Below, piece by piece: positions 41,008 to 52,765 of a DNA stretch of 64,000 bases. The first letter of the stretch is position 1. Every line of letters begins with the position of its first letter. Source of the DNA: Vreelandella zhuhanensis (GTDB taxonomy: Bacteria; Pseudomonadota; Gammaproteobacteria; Pseudomonadales; Halomonadaceae); assembly GCF_009793355.1 (NCBI RefSeq), contig NZ_WTKP01000007.1, forward strand, positions 1 through 64,000, read 5' to 3'. The position numbers and the translations under genes were made by a program. A model generated the notes under the pieces. That model was not told the DNA's origin. It saw only the letters and a program-made list of their open reading frames with translations, and did not search any database.

Positions 41008-42318
41008 TTAGAACCAGGTCAGACCGATACTGATAATCGCTCCGGTAATGAATAGCTGAATCAGACAGAAACCCATGATGTCCTTGGCCTTGAGGCCGGC
41101 AATAGCAAGTACCGGCAATGCCCAGAAAGGCTGCAGCAGGTTGGTCCAGGCATCGCCCCAAGCCACTGCCATGGCGATGCGGGGGATATCGGCACCCAAG
41201 GCTTCAGCGGCAGGGAGCATAACCGGGGCTTGCACCGCCCATTGGCCGCCACCGGAAGGCACGAACAGATTGACGATACCGGCACTCAAGAACGACCAGA
41301 ACGGCAGTGACGTCTCGGTAGCGAAGGAAATCAGCCATTCCGACATGCTCTGGGCCAAGCCGGATTGAACCATGATCGCCATGATGCCGGCGTAAAAAGG
41401 GAACTGGATGACGATGCCGGCACCGCCCTTGATCGCCTCGTTGAGACTATTGAGCAGGCTGCGTGGGGTACGGTGCAGCACAAGGGCCAGGAACAGGAAG
41501 AGAAAGTTGACGATGTTCAAGTTCAAGCCGCCGCCACGCAGCAGAAAATGATCGAGCAGGAACAAGAGCCCCGGTATCCCGATCATCCATGCCAGCGGCA
41601 CGCTGTTTTCAAGCTTTTCCGCCGGGCGAGTAGCGCGTCCTGGGACTTCGATCTGGTCGTCGAGGAGCTTGGGGTCGATATAGACGCTATCTTTCTCGTC
41701 GGGCAGCATCATCCGGTTGACCAGGGGGATGGCGATAAACAAGCACACCACGATGGCCAGGTTGAAGAAGGCGAAGATGGTCGAGCCGGTGCTGATAATG
41801 CCGATCTGGTCGGCGGTGAAGTGGCCGTCGGTCGCAATCACCAGCGGAATGGAGCCTGCAAGCCCGCCATGCCACACCACAAAGCCGGAATAGGCGCTCG
41901 CCACCAGCAGGCGATAATCCACACGTACCAGGCGAGCCAGTTCCTTGGCGAACAGGGCACCTACCACCAGACCGAACCCCCAGTTGATCCAGCTGGCAGC
42001 CAGCGACACCAGCGTCACCAGCAAGATGGCGTTACCTGCATTGGTGGCCTTGCCGGCAATGCGCTGAAGAATACGCTTGATTGGCGGGGAGCTGGCGAGC
42101 ATGAAGCCGGTGATCAACACCAGCAGCATCTGCATCGAGAAGGTCAAGAGGTTCCAGAAGCCGTCACCCCAAAAACGTAATACAGCGAGCGGCGTTTGAC
42201 GCTCGACGGCGATCGCCGCCACGGCGGCAACCAAGGTAAGTAGCAACACGAAGATATAAGGGTCAGGCAGGTAGCGCTCCACCAACTTGACCGCAGGTTT
42301 CGAGATCATTTTAAGCAT
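41008..42318 (-). CDS. Short-chain fatty acid transporter family protein (AtoE)
   Basis: A 436-aa membrane protein with 10-12 hydrophobic segments, matching AtoE: N-terminal VERYLPDPYIFVLLLTLVAA, FWNLLTFSMQMLLVLITGF, WINWGFGLVVGALFAKE, GGLAGSIPLVIATDGH and the C-terminal VPSGGGQWAVQAPVMLPAA. In E. coli AtoE takes up short fatty acids. The ato catabolic genes are not next to it. A thioesterase gene lies 99 nt downstream on the same strand but beyond a terminator. Confidence 0.92.
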   Translation of the reverse strand: MLKMISKPAVKLVERYLPDPYIFVLLLTLVAAVAAIAVERQTPLAVLRFWGDGFWNLLTFSMQMLLVLITGFMLASSPPIKRILQRIAGKATNAGNAILLVTLVSLAASWINWGFGLVVGALFAKELARLVRVDYRLLVASAYSGFVVWHGGLAGSIPLVIATDGHFTADQIGIISTGSTIFAFFNLAIVVCLFIAIPLVNRMMLPDEKDSVYIDPKLLDDQIEVPGRATRPAEKLENSVPLAWMIGIPGLLFLLDHFLLRGGGLNLNIVNFLFLFLALVLHRTPRSLLNSLNEAIKGGAGIVIQFPFYAGIMAIMVQSGLAQSMSEWLISFATETSLPFWSFLSAGIVNLFVPSGGGQWAVQAPVMLPAAEALGADIPRIAMAVAWGDAWTNLLQPFWALPVLAIAGLKAKDIMGFCLIQLFITGAIISIGLTWF

Positions 42319-42457
42319 GAAATGCTCACTTTTATTGGGTTATAGAAGACGCGTCGCTAATATACGGATGATCAGAGGGTGTTTCACCCGGTTAGTGGAG
42401 GTTTCAGGGTAGTTGATGCCATGCTCGACTAACGTTAGCTCAGTTTTTAGAGCTCTC

Positions 42458-43789
42458 CTATAACCCAGCTTCGTTGGGTCGCCAGCACGAGCGACGATAA
42501 TGCAGGTAATAACTCACCAATACTACCGAGCGCACCAGTGTGAAAAGTGTGAAGGCGAGCCATAGGCCGTGATTGCCAAGGCCTGCAGTCAACCACCAGA
42601 CCGGTAGGTAGACCGCCAGCCCGATGAAGATACTGTTACGCATTTCACGTACGGCGGTCGCGCCGATGAACACTCCGTCGAGTAAATAGCTCCATACCGC
42701 AATCAGCGGCATGGCTACCATCCAGGGTAAGTAGATGGCTGCTGTGGCGCGCACCTCGGGCAAGCCGGTGAGCAGGGCAATCAGTGCATTGCCTCCCAAG
42801 GCGAAGGCGATGGCGGCCCCGACCGCCGTGAGCAGCGAAAAGCGTGCCGCCGCGCGCACGGTGACCGAAAACTCCTGCCAGTGACGGCGGCCGTAGGCAC
42901 GTCCGACCAGCGACTCCGCTGCATGGGCAAAGCCATCCAGGGCATAGGAAATGAGCATGATGAACTGCATCAACACCGCATTGGCTGCCAGGATGGTATC
43001 GCCCTGGCTTGCCCCCTGAGCGGTGAAGAACGCCATGGCGAACAGAAGTCCCAAGGTACGCACGAAGAGATTGGCATTGACCTGAAAAAGCTCTCGGTAA
43101 GCCGACAAGCGGGCGAGACGTTCGCGCAGAAATCGCCCCTCCAGCCGCTTGAGCCGACTAACGATCAACCAGCCCCCGGCTACCAGCGCCGTATAGTCGG
43201 CGATAACGCTGGCCCAGGCCACGCCGTTGCTGGTCATGCCCAGCCCGACCACGAACAGCAGGTCGAGAAGAATGTTCACGCTGTTGGTGAGTACCAGCAG
43301 AATCAATATCACCCGGGAATTCTGCTGACCCAGAAACCAGCCGATGATGGCATAGTTGGCCAGCACCGCAGGTGCCGAAAGAAGTCGGATCTGGGCATAG
43401 TTGCGGGCCAAGGTGGTGGCAGTTTCACTGCCGCCCAACAGCCATAATCCCAGTTGAATCAGGGGCTGCGAGAAGACGATCAACAGCACTCCGATGACGC
43501 CCGCCAGCAGTAACGACTGTCCCAGCAGATTGCGTACATCGTCATCGCTTTCGCGGCCGACCGCCTGGGCCACTAGGCCTGTGGTGCCCATACGCAGGAA
43601 ACCAAATCCCCAGTAAAGGAAGCTGAACAGTGTCGCGCCCAAGGTAACCCCGGCCAGGTAGCTTGAATCCGGCAAATGGCCGACCACGGCAGTATCTACC
43701 AGCCCTAACAGGGGCACGGTAATGTTGGAGATGATGATCGGCCAAGCCAGCGTCCAGATGCGGGGGCGGGAAAAGGTGGTTACCGGCAA
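42458..43789 (-). CDS. MATE family efflux transporter (DinF-like)
   Basis: A cation-coupled exporter with 12 hydrophobic segments. Family motifs include AWPIIISNITVPLLGLVDTAVVGHL in helix 1 and FGFLRMGTTGLVAQAVG in helix 2, typical of the DinF branch. The frame is open to a TTG at 43819, but that codon lies in the T run of the ferredoxin terminator, so I use the next TTG at 43789, which leaves 8 residues before the first helix conserved region. The start remains uncertain. Exported compounds are unknown. Confidence 0.88.
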   Translation of the reverse strand: MPVTTFSRPRIWTLAWPIIISNITVPLLGLVDTAVVGHLPDSSYLAGVTLGATLFSFLYWGFGFLRMGTTGLVAQAVGRESDDDVRNLLGQSLLLAGVIGVLLIVFSQPLIQLGLWLLGGSETATTLARNYAQIRLLSAPAVLANYAIIGWFLGQQNSRVILILLVLTNSVNILLDLLFVVGLGMTSNGVAWASVIADYTALVAGGWLIVSRLKRLEGRFLRERLARLSAYRELFQVNANLFVRTLGLLFAMAFFTAQGASQGDTILAANAVLMQFIMLISYALDGFAHAAESLVGRAYGRRHWQEFSVTVRAAARFSLLTAVGAAIAFALGGNALIALLTGLPEVRATAAIYLPWMVAMPLIAVWSYLLDGVFIGATAVREMRNSIFIGLAVYLPVWWLTAGLGNHGLWLAFTLFTLVRSVVLVSYYLHYRRSCWRPNEAGL

Positions 43790-43817
43790 GGCGATGTCTC
43801 GTCTGGCGAAGGGGAAC

Positions 43818-43845
43818 AAAAACGCCCCGTTGGCAGGCGGGGCGT
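43818..43845 (-). terminator. Rho-independent terminator after the ferredoxin gene
   Basis: On the minus strand ACGCCCCG and CGGGGCGT form an 8-bp stem (43838-43845 with 43822-43829) around an 8-nt loop, followed by five T that run into the MATE reading frame. Confidence 0.88.
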
Positions 43846-43883
43846 CAGCACTGAGCTATCTACAGGCCCATATTTACAAGAAT

Positions 43884-44165
<282 letters not shown>

Positions 44166-44206
44166 TCAGCAAATAGCCGAGTGTTTTGGTCAGGTAAAGA
44201 CGACAG

Positions 44207-46599
<2,393 letters not shown>

Positions 46600-46728
46600 G
46601 CCGGGTTCCTCGTTGAACGGTGGTTATCAGTATCAGGCCTGTGATGATAGCACCGGCGATGTGACGGCGTCATGCCGCAGCGCCGTGAGACTGGTAGAAT
46701 CCGGGCTTTATATCGCCAAGAGGCCGGG

Positions 46729-47412
46729 ATGCAACACAATTCACGCCAGGTAGTGTCCAATCAAACTGGGCCGCATCAGGACTTGCCGCGCCGCGTCAGT
46801 CGCGCCCTAGCTCATCCGATGCAAAAACCGATTGCCGAGCATACCCGCCAAGCGTTTGTGTTGGCTGAACAGTGGTACGCGCAGCGACATGAACTGCCGC
46901 TGATCGTGGATGCCGGGTGCGGGGTGGGCGTGTCGACACGGCACCTGGCGCAGCAATTTCCCGATCATGCGGTAATCGGCGTGGACCGCAGCGCCGACCG
47001 CCTGAGCCGTGAGCATGGCCATTTGCCCTCCAACGCCTTGTTGGTCAGGGCCGACCTGGTGGATTTCTGGCGCCTTCTGTATCAGGCCGAATGGCCGCTT
47101 GCCTACCATTACCTGCTGTACCCCAACCCTTACCCCAAATCGGGACACCTGAAGATGCGCTGGCATGGGCAGCCGGTATTTCCCACGCTCCTGGCGTTGG
47201 GCGGACGCCTGGAACTGCGCTCCAACTGGCAGATTTACGTGGAAGAGTTTGCCCAGGCGGTTACCCAGGTAACCGGCAAGGCGGTAACCACCGAACGGTT
47301 TTACCCGGGGGATGATTATCTGACACCCTTTGAAGCCAAATACAACCAGAGTGGCCAGGCATTGTGGCGCTCAGTAGTGGAGCTGGAGCGAAAATGGCCT
47401 TTGTTTACCTGA
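46729..47412 (+). CDS. TrmB-like SAM-dependent methyltransferase (divergent paralogue)
   Basis: A 227-aa protein resembling tRNA (guanine-N7-) methyltransferase. SAM motif I is VDAGCGVGVSTRHLA, followed by VIGVDRSADRL; the TrmB motif usually D-P-W-P-K-x-x-H reads YPNPYPKSGHLKMRWHGQP, with Asp replaced by Asn and Trp by Tyr. A C-terminal FEAKYNQSGQALWR fits the TrmB tail (KF). The changed motif suggests a different substrate or lowered activity; a standard TrmB may exist elsewhere. The ATG at 46729 has AGAGG. It overlaps the SMR gene by 19 nt. Confidence 0.75.
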   Translation: MQHNSRQVVSNQTGPHQDLPRRVSRALAHPMQKPIAEHTRQAFVLAEQWYAQRHELPLIVDAGCGVGVSTRHLAQQFPDHAVIGVDRSADRLSREHGHLPSNALLVRADLVDFWRLLYQAEWPLAYHYLLYPNPYPKSGHLKMRWHGQPVFPTLLALGGRLELRSNWQIYVEEFAQAVTQVTGKAVTTERFYPGDDYLTPFEAKYNQSGQALWRSVVELERKWPLFT

Positions 47413-47723
47413 TCCTGGCGATCATCGCGGAAGTTGTCGCCACCAGTGCGCTAAAGGCCTCGTCGGGGTTTACCCAGCCGATGCCTACTCTGGTTGTCGT
47501 CGTGGGCTATGGCCTGGCTTTTTATTTGTTGAGCCTGGTGCTGCGCAGCCTGCCGGTGGGGTTGGCCTATGCCATCTGGGCTGGGCTGGGCATTGTGCTG
47601 GTGACAGTGGTGGGAATGGTAGTGTACGGCGAAAAGCCGGACTTGCCGGCGGTGATCGGCATTGGCTTTATTGTGGTGGGGGTGGTTACCCTGCAGCTGT
47701 TTTCCAACATGACAGTGCATTAG
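47394..47723 (+). CDS. Small multidrug resistance (SMR) transporter
   Basis: A 109-aa, four-helix EmrE/QacE-type proton antiporter. Key Glu13 lies in LAIIAEVVATSALKAS; helix 2-3 carry LVLRSLPVGLAYAIWAGLG and the helix 4 GEKPDLPAVIGIGFIVVG motif. The ATG at 47394 has GGAG upstream and lies inside the end of the methyltransferase gene. Substrates are probably cationic drugs or compatible-solute-like amines; not decidable from sequence. Confidence 0.94.
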   Translation: MAFVYLILAIIAEVVATSALKASSGFTQPMPTLVVVVGYGLAFYLLSLVLRSLPVGLAYAIWAGLGIVLVTVVGMVVYGEKPDLPAVIGIGFIVVGVVTLQLFSNMTVH

Positions 47724-47737
47724 AAGGTGAAAGTAAC

Positions 47738-49219
47738 GTGAAAATAATCAAGTGGGCTGCCGGTCGACTATCCCGCTGCACCCTGATGGCCAGTGGTGCG
47801 CTGGCTTTTTTGTTGGTCAGCCACAGCCTGCAAGCGGATTTTTCGCGGTTGGGCCAACTCAGCGAGAAGGGCTTTTCAATCAGTGCCGAAGCGCGTTTGC
47901 TGGGCGGGGGCGCTGTGCCGGATAAAATGCTGGGCCAAATCGATCCCCTGCGCCAGTTGTCGCCAGCCTCGGTGACCAAGGCTTACCTGGCGGCGGCGAT
48001 GCTTGAGCGCTTCGGTCCGCAGCATCGGTTTACCTCACGCCTGGTGAGTAGCGGCGTGGTGGATGCTGATGGCATCTTGCACGGCGACCTGGTGTTCGAA
48101 GGCGGCGGCGACCCGAACCTGACCACGGAAAATCTGTGGCGTCTGGTGCAGCGTTTGCAACAGACCGGTGTGCGTGATGTGAATGGCGCTTTGGTGATCA
48201 GCCAATGGCGTTTCGGCCCGGTTAACTGCCTGACCACCGATCGCTGCGAGGCGCAGTCGCGAGTGGCCAATTCCTACAGTGCGCTGTTGTCCTCGGCGGG
48301 GGTCAATTACGGCAACTGGTGTATCAATGTGGCACCGGCCGGCACGCCGGGGGAGCTCGCAAGGGTCACCAGTTGCGATAGCCCGGTGCCACTCACGCGG
48401 ATCGACAATCGCGTGGTGACCCGACCGGACAACAGCGGTACAGAGCTCAATGCCGAACGAATCAGCAGCGAGAGCGGGGATGTGATGAGGGTGAGCGGCC
48501 AGATTTCCACCAACGCCCATCCAAGGGACATCTACCGGGCGGCGAGTGACCCCGCCTTGCAGACCGCCCAGACCCTTGCCGCCATGCTGCAACAGGCAGG
48601 AATAAGGCTGGCCGCACCTGCGCGTACCACCACTGAGCCTCCACCGAGTAATGCCACCAGCCTGGCAGTGGTCGAAGGCTTGCCACTGCAGGAGTTACTG
48701 CTGCGTACCATGAACTATTCCAATAATTTCATGGCCGATGTGCTGGCGCTTTCCCTGGTAGAGACGCCCCGAGCAGAGCTGGATCAGGCTGGGGCGGCCT
48801 TGGAAAGCTTCGCGGCAAGCCTGCCGGGGCATGGGCCGCTGGAGTTGCTCAGTGGTAGTGGGCTGACCACGGAAAACCGTACCTCCGCCCATGGCATCAA
48901 TGTCATGTTCGAAAACATGTTTCATCAAGGGGCGCTGTTTCCCAGCTTCGTCGCGGCGTTTCAGTCGCCTTCCAACGGGGTGATGCGCTTTATCCGACGC
49001 GGCCCGGAGGTGTTCCAGAATAATGTCATGCTCAAGACCGGCACCTTGAACCAGCCGGTGGCGGTGCGCGCGGTGGGGGGCTATTTCCGTACCGTTTCAG
49101 GGCGTTGGGGCGTGTTCAGCGTGCTGGTCAATGGAACTGGTTCGACACCGTACCTAAACTGGTCGCTTGTGCTCGACCCCCTGTCTCAGGATCTTGAGAC
49201 GTTTATCCTGGCACATTAA
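47738..49219 (+). CDS. dacB: D-alanyl-D-alanine carboxypeptidase/endopeptidase (PBP4 type)
   Basis: A 493-aa periplasmic S13 peptidase that trims peptidoglycan stem peptides and crosslinks. The signal peptide covers about residues 1-33. Catalytic motifs are SVTK (Ser78, Lys81), SNN in MNYSNNFMAD and KTG in LKTGTLNQ. Extra domains between the first two motifs are as in E. coli PBP4. It begins 14 nt after the SMR gene on the same strand. Confidence 0.95.
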   Translation: MKIIKWAAGRLSRCTLMASGALAFLLVSHSLQADFSRLGQLSEKGFSISAEARLLGGGAVPDKMLGQIDPLRQLSPASVTKAYLAAAMLERFGPQHRFTSRLVSSGVVDADGILHGDLVFEGGGDPNLTTENLWRLVQRLQQTGVRDVNGALVISQWRFGPVNCLTTDRCEAQSRVANSYSALLSSAGVNYGNWCINVAPAGTPGELARVTSCDSPVPLTRIDNRVVTRPDNSGTELNAERISSESGDVMRVSGQISTNAHPRDIYRAASDPALQTAQTLAAMLQQAGIRLAAPARTTTEPPPSNATSLAVVEGLPLQELLLRTMNYSNNFMADVLALSLVETPRAELDQAGAALESFAASLPGHGPLELLSGSGLTTENRTSAHGINVMFENMFHQGALFPSFVAAFQSPSNGVMRFIRRGPEVFQNNVMLKTGTLNQPVAVRAVGGYFRTVSGRWGVFSVLVNGTGSTPYLNWSLVLDPLSQDLETFILAH

Positions 49220-49263
49220 TCTGACAGGAAGACGCTTTTTAGCCGCTCGCACAAGGATCATTC

Positions 49264-49635
49264 ATGAAACCCAGACATACTGGTTGGCGCCATCTGGTCA
49301 AGTCGACGCATTATTCACTCAGGGGGTTACGCGCCGCTTTTCGCCACGAAACCGCTTTTCGTCAGGAAATCGGCATTTGCCTGCTGTTGTTGCCACTGGC
49401 GTGGTGGGTAGGCGAGGATCCGGTAAGCTGGATTCTATTGATTGGCAGCGCTGTGCTGGTGCTGATTGTGGAACTGCTCAATAGCGCCATCGAAAGCGTG
49501 GTGGACCGTATCGGTATCGAGCATCATGAACTTTCCGGGCGGGCCAAGGACATCAGCTCCGCGGCGGTGATGCTGGCGCTACTACTGGCGGGGCTCGTCT
49601 GGTTGCTGCTGTTGGGCCAAAAGATGTGGGGCTGA
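49264..49635 (+). CDS. dgkA: Diacylglycerol kinase
   Basis: A 123-aa three-helix membrane kinase that recycles diacylglycerol to phosphatidate. It has RAAFRHETAFRQEI, with the active-site Glu, and the family signature VELLNSAIESVVDRI, then GRAKDISSAAVML. AAGGAT lies before the ATG. It follows dacB by 44 nt. Confidence 0.95.
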   Translation: MKPRHTGWRHLVKSTHYSLRGLRAAFRHETAFRQEIGICLLLLPLAWWVGEDPVSWILLIGSAVLVLIVELLNSAIESVVDRIGIEHHELSGRAKDISSAAVMLALLLAGLVWLLLLGQKMWG

Positions 49636-49692
49636 GAAGCCTCGCGCTGTTTTCTCCATCGTTTCGTTGACTCTTGAATTCGTGAGGTACAC

Positions 49693-52665
49693 ATGGGCTT
49701 TGCCGAAGATTTTCTGCCACGGGATGAAATTCCCACTCCGCTGCAAGAACCGCTAGCCCAAGCCTGGCAACGTTTGCAGGAGTCCTTGGAGCAGGCGGAC
49801 AATCTGGCCTCCATGAATAAACAGGAGCTACCGTCGGAAAGCTGGCAGGCATTGAGTGACAGCCGTCGCCGGGCGCTGGCGCGGGTGGTGAGCATCTCCA
49901 CGTTTGCCCTGGATACCCTGGCGCGTTACCCGAGCTGGCTTGCCGAGCTGGATGCCGTGGGTGAGCTGGATGAGGCGCCCGCCGCCGATACTCTACGCCA
50001 ATGGCTCGACGAAACGCTGGAAGGTGCCGCTGACGAAGAAGCCATGCACAAGGTGGTTCGTCAATTCCGCCGAGCGCGCATGCTGGGTATCGTCTGGCGT
50101 GATCTCAATCGCAAGCAAGGTATGGAGATGTGGGACACCGCGGCGGCGGTGTCACGCCTGGCCGAAGTGTGTCTGGATGCCGCCCTGGGTTGGTTGGAAG
50201 CCTTCCTGGCGCCACGCTGGGGATACCCCGCAGTGCGTAACGACGGCAGCGCTCAGCGCCTGGTCATCCTGGGAATGGGCAAGCTGGGCGCCGGTGAGCT
50301 CAACCTTTCCTCGGACATTGATCTGATCTTCGCATTTCCCGAAAAAGGCGAGACCCAGGGCGGACGCAAGCCCCTGGATCATCAGGAATATTTTACCAAA
50401 CTGGGCCAGCGCCTGATTACCGCCCTGGATGCGGTGACGGCGGACGGTTTTGCCTTTCGCGTGGACATGCGCCTGCGCCCGCTGGGCGATGGGGGCCCTC
50501 TGGTGGGCAGCTTCGCCATGCTCTCGAGCTACTATCAGGACCAGGGTCGGGAATGGGAGCGTTACGCCATGCTCAAGGCGCGCCCGGTAGCCGGTAACCG
50601 TGACGCAGGAGCGGAACTCCTGGCCGGCTTGAGACCCTTCGTGTATCGCAAGTACCTGGATTTCGGGGCGATCGAATCGCTGCGCGAACTCAAGGGCATG
50701 ATCAACCGCGAAGTGAGACGGCGCGGCATGCAAAGCAATATCAAGCTCGGGCCGGGCGGCATTCGCGAAGTCGAGTTCGTGGTACAGGCCTTCCAGTTGA
50801 TTCGCGGCGGACGCGACACCGAACTTCAGGTCACCTCCCTGCAAACGGCACTCAAACGCCTCCCGGCACTGGGTTTGTTGCCGCAAGAGGTCGTGGATGA
50901 GTTATTGCCGGATTACGCTTTTCTGCGCGATCTAGAGCATGCTCTCCAGGCACTCGAAGACCGCCAGACTCAAACCCTGCCGGTGGAGGAACACGATCGT
51001 GAACGCGTGGCGCTGGCCCTTGACCATGACGGCTGGCCGTCGCTGATGGCCCAGCTCGACGAGGTGCGCGAGCGGGTGCGCGGGCATTTCGATGCAGTGA
51101 TCGCCGACCCGGAAGATGAAATCGACGATACCGGCGTGAGCGGTGAAGGCCTGAGCCTGGCCCAATGGCGCCTGGTCTGGCGGGGGGAGCTGGATCAGGA
51201 GGAAGCCCAGGCGCTGCTGGCCCAGGCCGGGTTCGAAGATCCCACCAAGTCGCTCAAACGCCTGCACGGACTCTATCATTCGCGCCAGGTACAGAGCATG
51301 CAGCGTATCGGCTTTGAACGCCTGGATGCGTTGATGCCGTTGTTGCTGGATGCATTGTCCGAAAGCCAGACTCCCGACCTGGCGCTGGCACGGGTGCTGC
51401 CGCTGATAGAAGCGGTATTACGCCGCACTGCCTACCTGGCACTGCTGCGGGAGAACCCCCAGGCACTCGAGCATTTGATGCACCTGTGCGGCCCCAGCCC
51501 CTGGATTGCCGAGCAACTGGCACGCTACCCCCTGCTGCTGGATGAATTGCTGACGCCGGAAACGCTTTATACCCCGGCGGACAAGACGCGGTTGGCCGAT
51601 GAATTGCGCCAGTCGCTCAATCGCATTCCCGAAGACGATGAAGAGGCCCAGCTGGAGGCGCTGCGCGTGTTCAAGCATGCTCAGGTGCTGCACGTGGCCG
51701 CGTCCGATATCGCCGGCACCCGCCATCTGATGAAAGTCAGCGATTACCTGACCTATATCGCGGAAGTGATTCTCGATGCCGTCCTGGCCATGGCCTGGAA
51801 GCACGTCACCCGCAAGTACGGAACGCCTGAGGGCCTGGCGGCGGTAGGCGAGCCGGCTTTTCTGATTGTGGGCTACGGCAAGCTAGGGGGGATCGAGCTG
51901 GGGTATCGCTCCGATCTGGACCTGGTGTTTCTGCACGACAGCGACGGCAAGGGCAGCACCGACGGCCCCCGGTCGATCGATACGCCGGTCTTTTTCACCC
52001 GGCTTGGCCAGCGCATCATTCATCTTTTAACCGCTGTCACCCCGGCCGGAAGCCTGTATGAAGTGGACATGCGGTTGCGGCCTTCGGGAAACGCCGGGCT
52101 ACTGGTGACATCTCTGGATGGGTTTATCGACTACCAGCGCCAGCATGCCTGGACCTGGGAGCATCAGGCGCTGGTACGTGCCCGGGTGGTGGCGGGAGAC
52201 CCGGCCCTGGCCGAGCGTTTCTCGGCGCTGCGTGGCGATATTCTGGCGCAGGCGCGGGATGAAAAGACGCTCCGCGACGAAGTGGTCAAGATGCGCCATA
52301 AGATGCGGGAACATCTGGCCAGCAAACAACAAGACGGCGATACTTTCGATCTCAAGCATGACCCGGGCGGCATGGTGGATATCGAGTTTCTCTGCCAGTA
52401 CGCCGTGCTTTCCCTTGCTCACGAAACACCGGCGCTGCTGAACTACAGCGATAACAGCCGGATTCTGGAGACGTTGGCCGACGCTGGCCACCTGAATCAT
52501 GACGAAGCCGAGCGGCTGCGCGAGGCTTATCTGGCCTATCGCAGCCGGGTTCACCGCGCGGCCTTGACCGGAGAACTTGCCAAGGGCAACAAGCGAGACT
52601 TCGAGGCACACCGTCAGGCCGTCATCACCCTATGGCAACGTTTTCTCGAGCCCGACGCTGCCTGA
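49693..52665 (+). CDS. glnE: Glutamine synthetase adenylyltransferase/deadenylase
   Basis: A 990-aa bifunctional regulator that switches glutamine synthetase off by adenylylation and on by removal, under control of GlnB. Two nucleotidyltransferase domains are seen: GMGKLGAGELNLSSDIDLIF near residue 195-215 (deadenylase half) and GYGKLGGIELGYRSDLDLVF near 725 (adenylyl half), each with the paired Asp and linked by helical regions. Full family length. GAGGTACAC precedes the ATG. Confidence 0.97.
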   Translation: MGFAEDFLPRDEIPTPLQEPLAQAWQRLQESLEQADNLASMNKQELPSESWQALSDSRRRALARVVSISTFALDTLARYPSWLAELDAVGELDEAPAADTLRQWLDETLEGAADEEAMHKVVRQFRRARMLGIVWRDLNRKQGMEMWDTAAAVSRLAEVCLDAALGWLEAFLAPRWGYPAVRNDGSAQRLVILGMGKLGAGELNLSSDIDLIFAFPEKGETQGGRKPLDHQEYFTKLGQRLITALDAVTADGFAFRVDMRLRPLGDGGPLVGSFAMLSSYYQDQGREWERYAMLKARPVAGNRDAGAELLAGLRPFVYRKYLDFGAIESLRELKGMINREVRRRGMQSNIKLGPGGIREVEFVVQAFQLIRGGRDTELQVTSLQTALKRLPALGLLPQEVVDELLPDYAFLRDLEHALQALEDRQTQTLPVEEHDRERVALALDHDGWPSLMAQLDEVRERVRGHFDAVIADPEDEIDDTGVSGEGLSLAQWRLVWRGELDQEEAQALLAQAGFEDPTKSLKRLHGLYHSRQVQSMQRIGFERLDALMPLLLDALSESQTPDLALARVLPLIEAVLRRTAYLALLRENPQALEHLMHLCGPSPWIAEQLARYPLLLDELLTPETLYTPADKTRLADELRQSLNRIPEDDEEAQLEALRVFKHAQVLHVAASDIAGTRHLMKVSDYLTYIAEVILDAVLAMAWKHVTRKYGTPEGLAAVGEPAFLIVGYGKLGGIELGYRSDLDLVFLHDSDGKGSTDGPRSIDTPVFFTRLGQRIIHLLTAVTPAGSLYEVDMRLRPSGNAGLLVTSLDGFIDYQRQHAWTWEHQALVRARVVAGDPALAERFSALRGDILAQARDEKTLRDEVVKMRHKMREHLASKQQDGDTFDLKHDPGGMVDIEFLCQYAVLSLAHETPALLNYSDNSRILETLADAGHLNHDEAERLREAYLAYRSRVHRAALTGELAKGNKRDFEAHRQAVITLWQRFLEPDAA

Positions 52666-52765
52666 GCGTCAATCAAGCGGTGTTCTGCGTGAATCGACAA
52701 GGGTTTCTCAACATGGATGATAGACAGCCGCGACCCATCTCCTGGGTGGGCCGCAGGGGGATGGC

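Noticed and set aside
41365..42180. 271-codon plus-strand open frame opposite the AtoE-type gene
   Set aside because: Very His/Gln/Glu rich because it mirrors hydrophobic codons of a membrane protein; not a gene.
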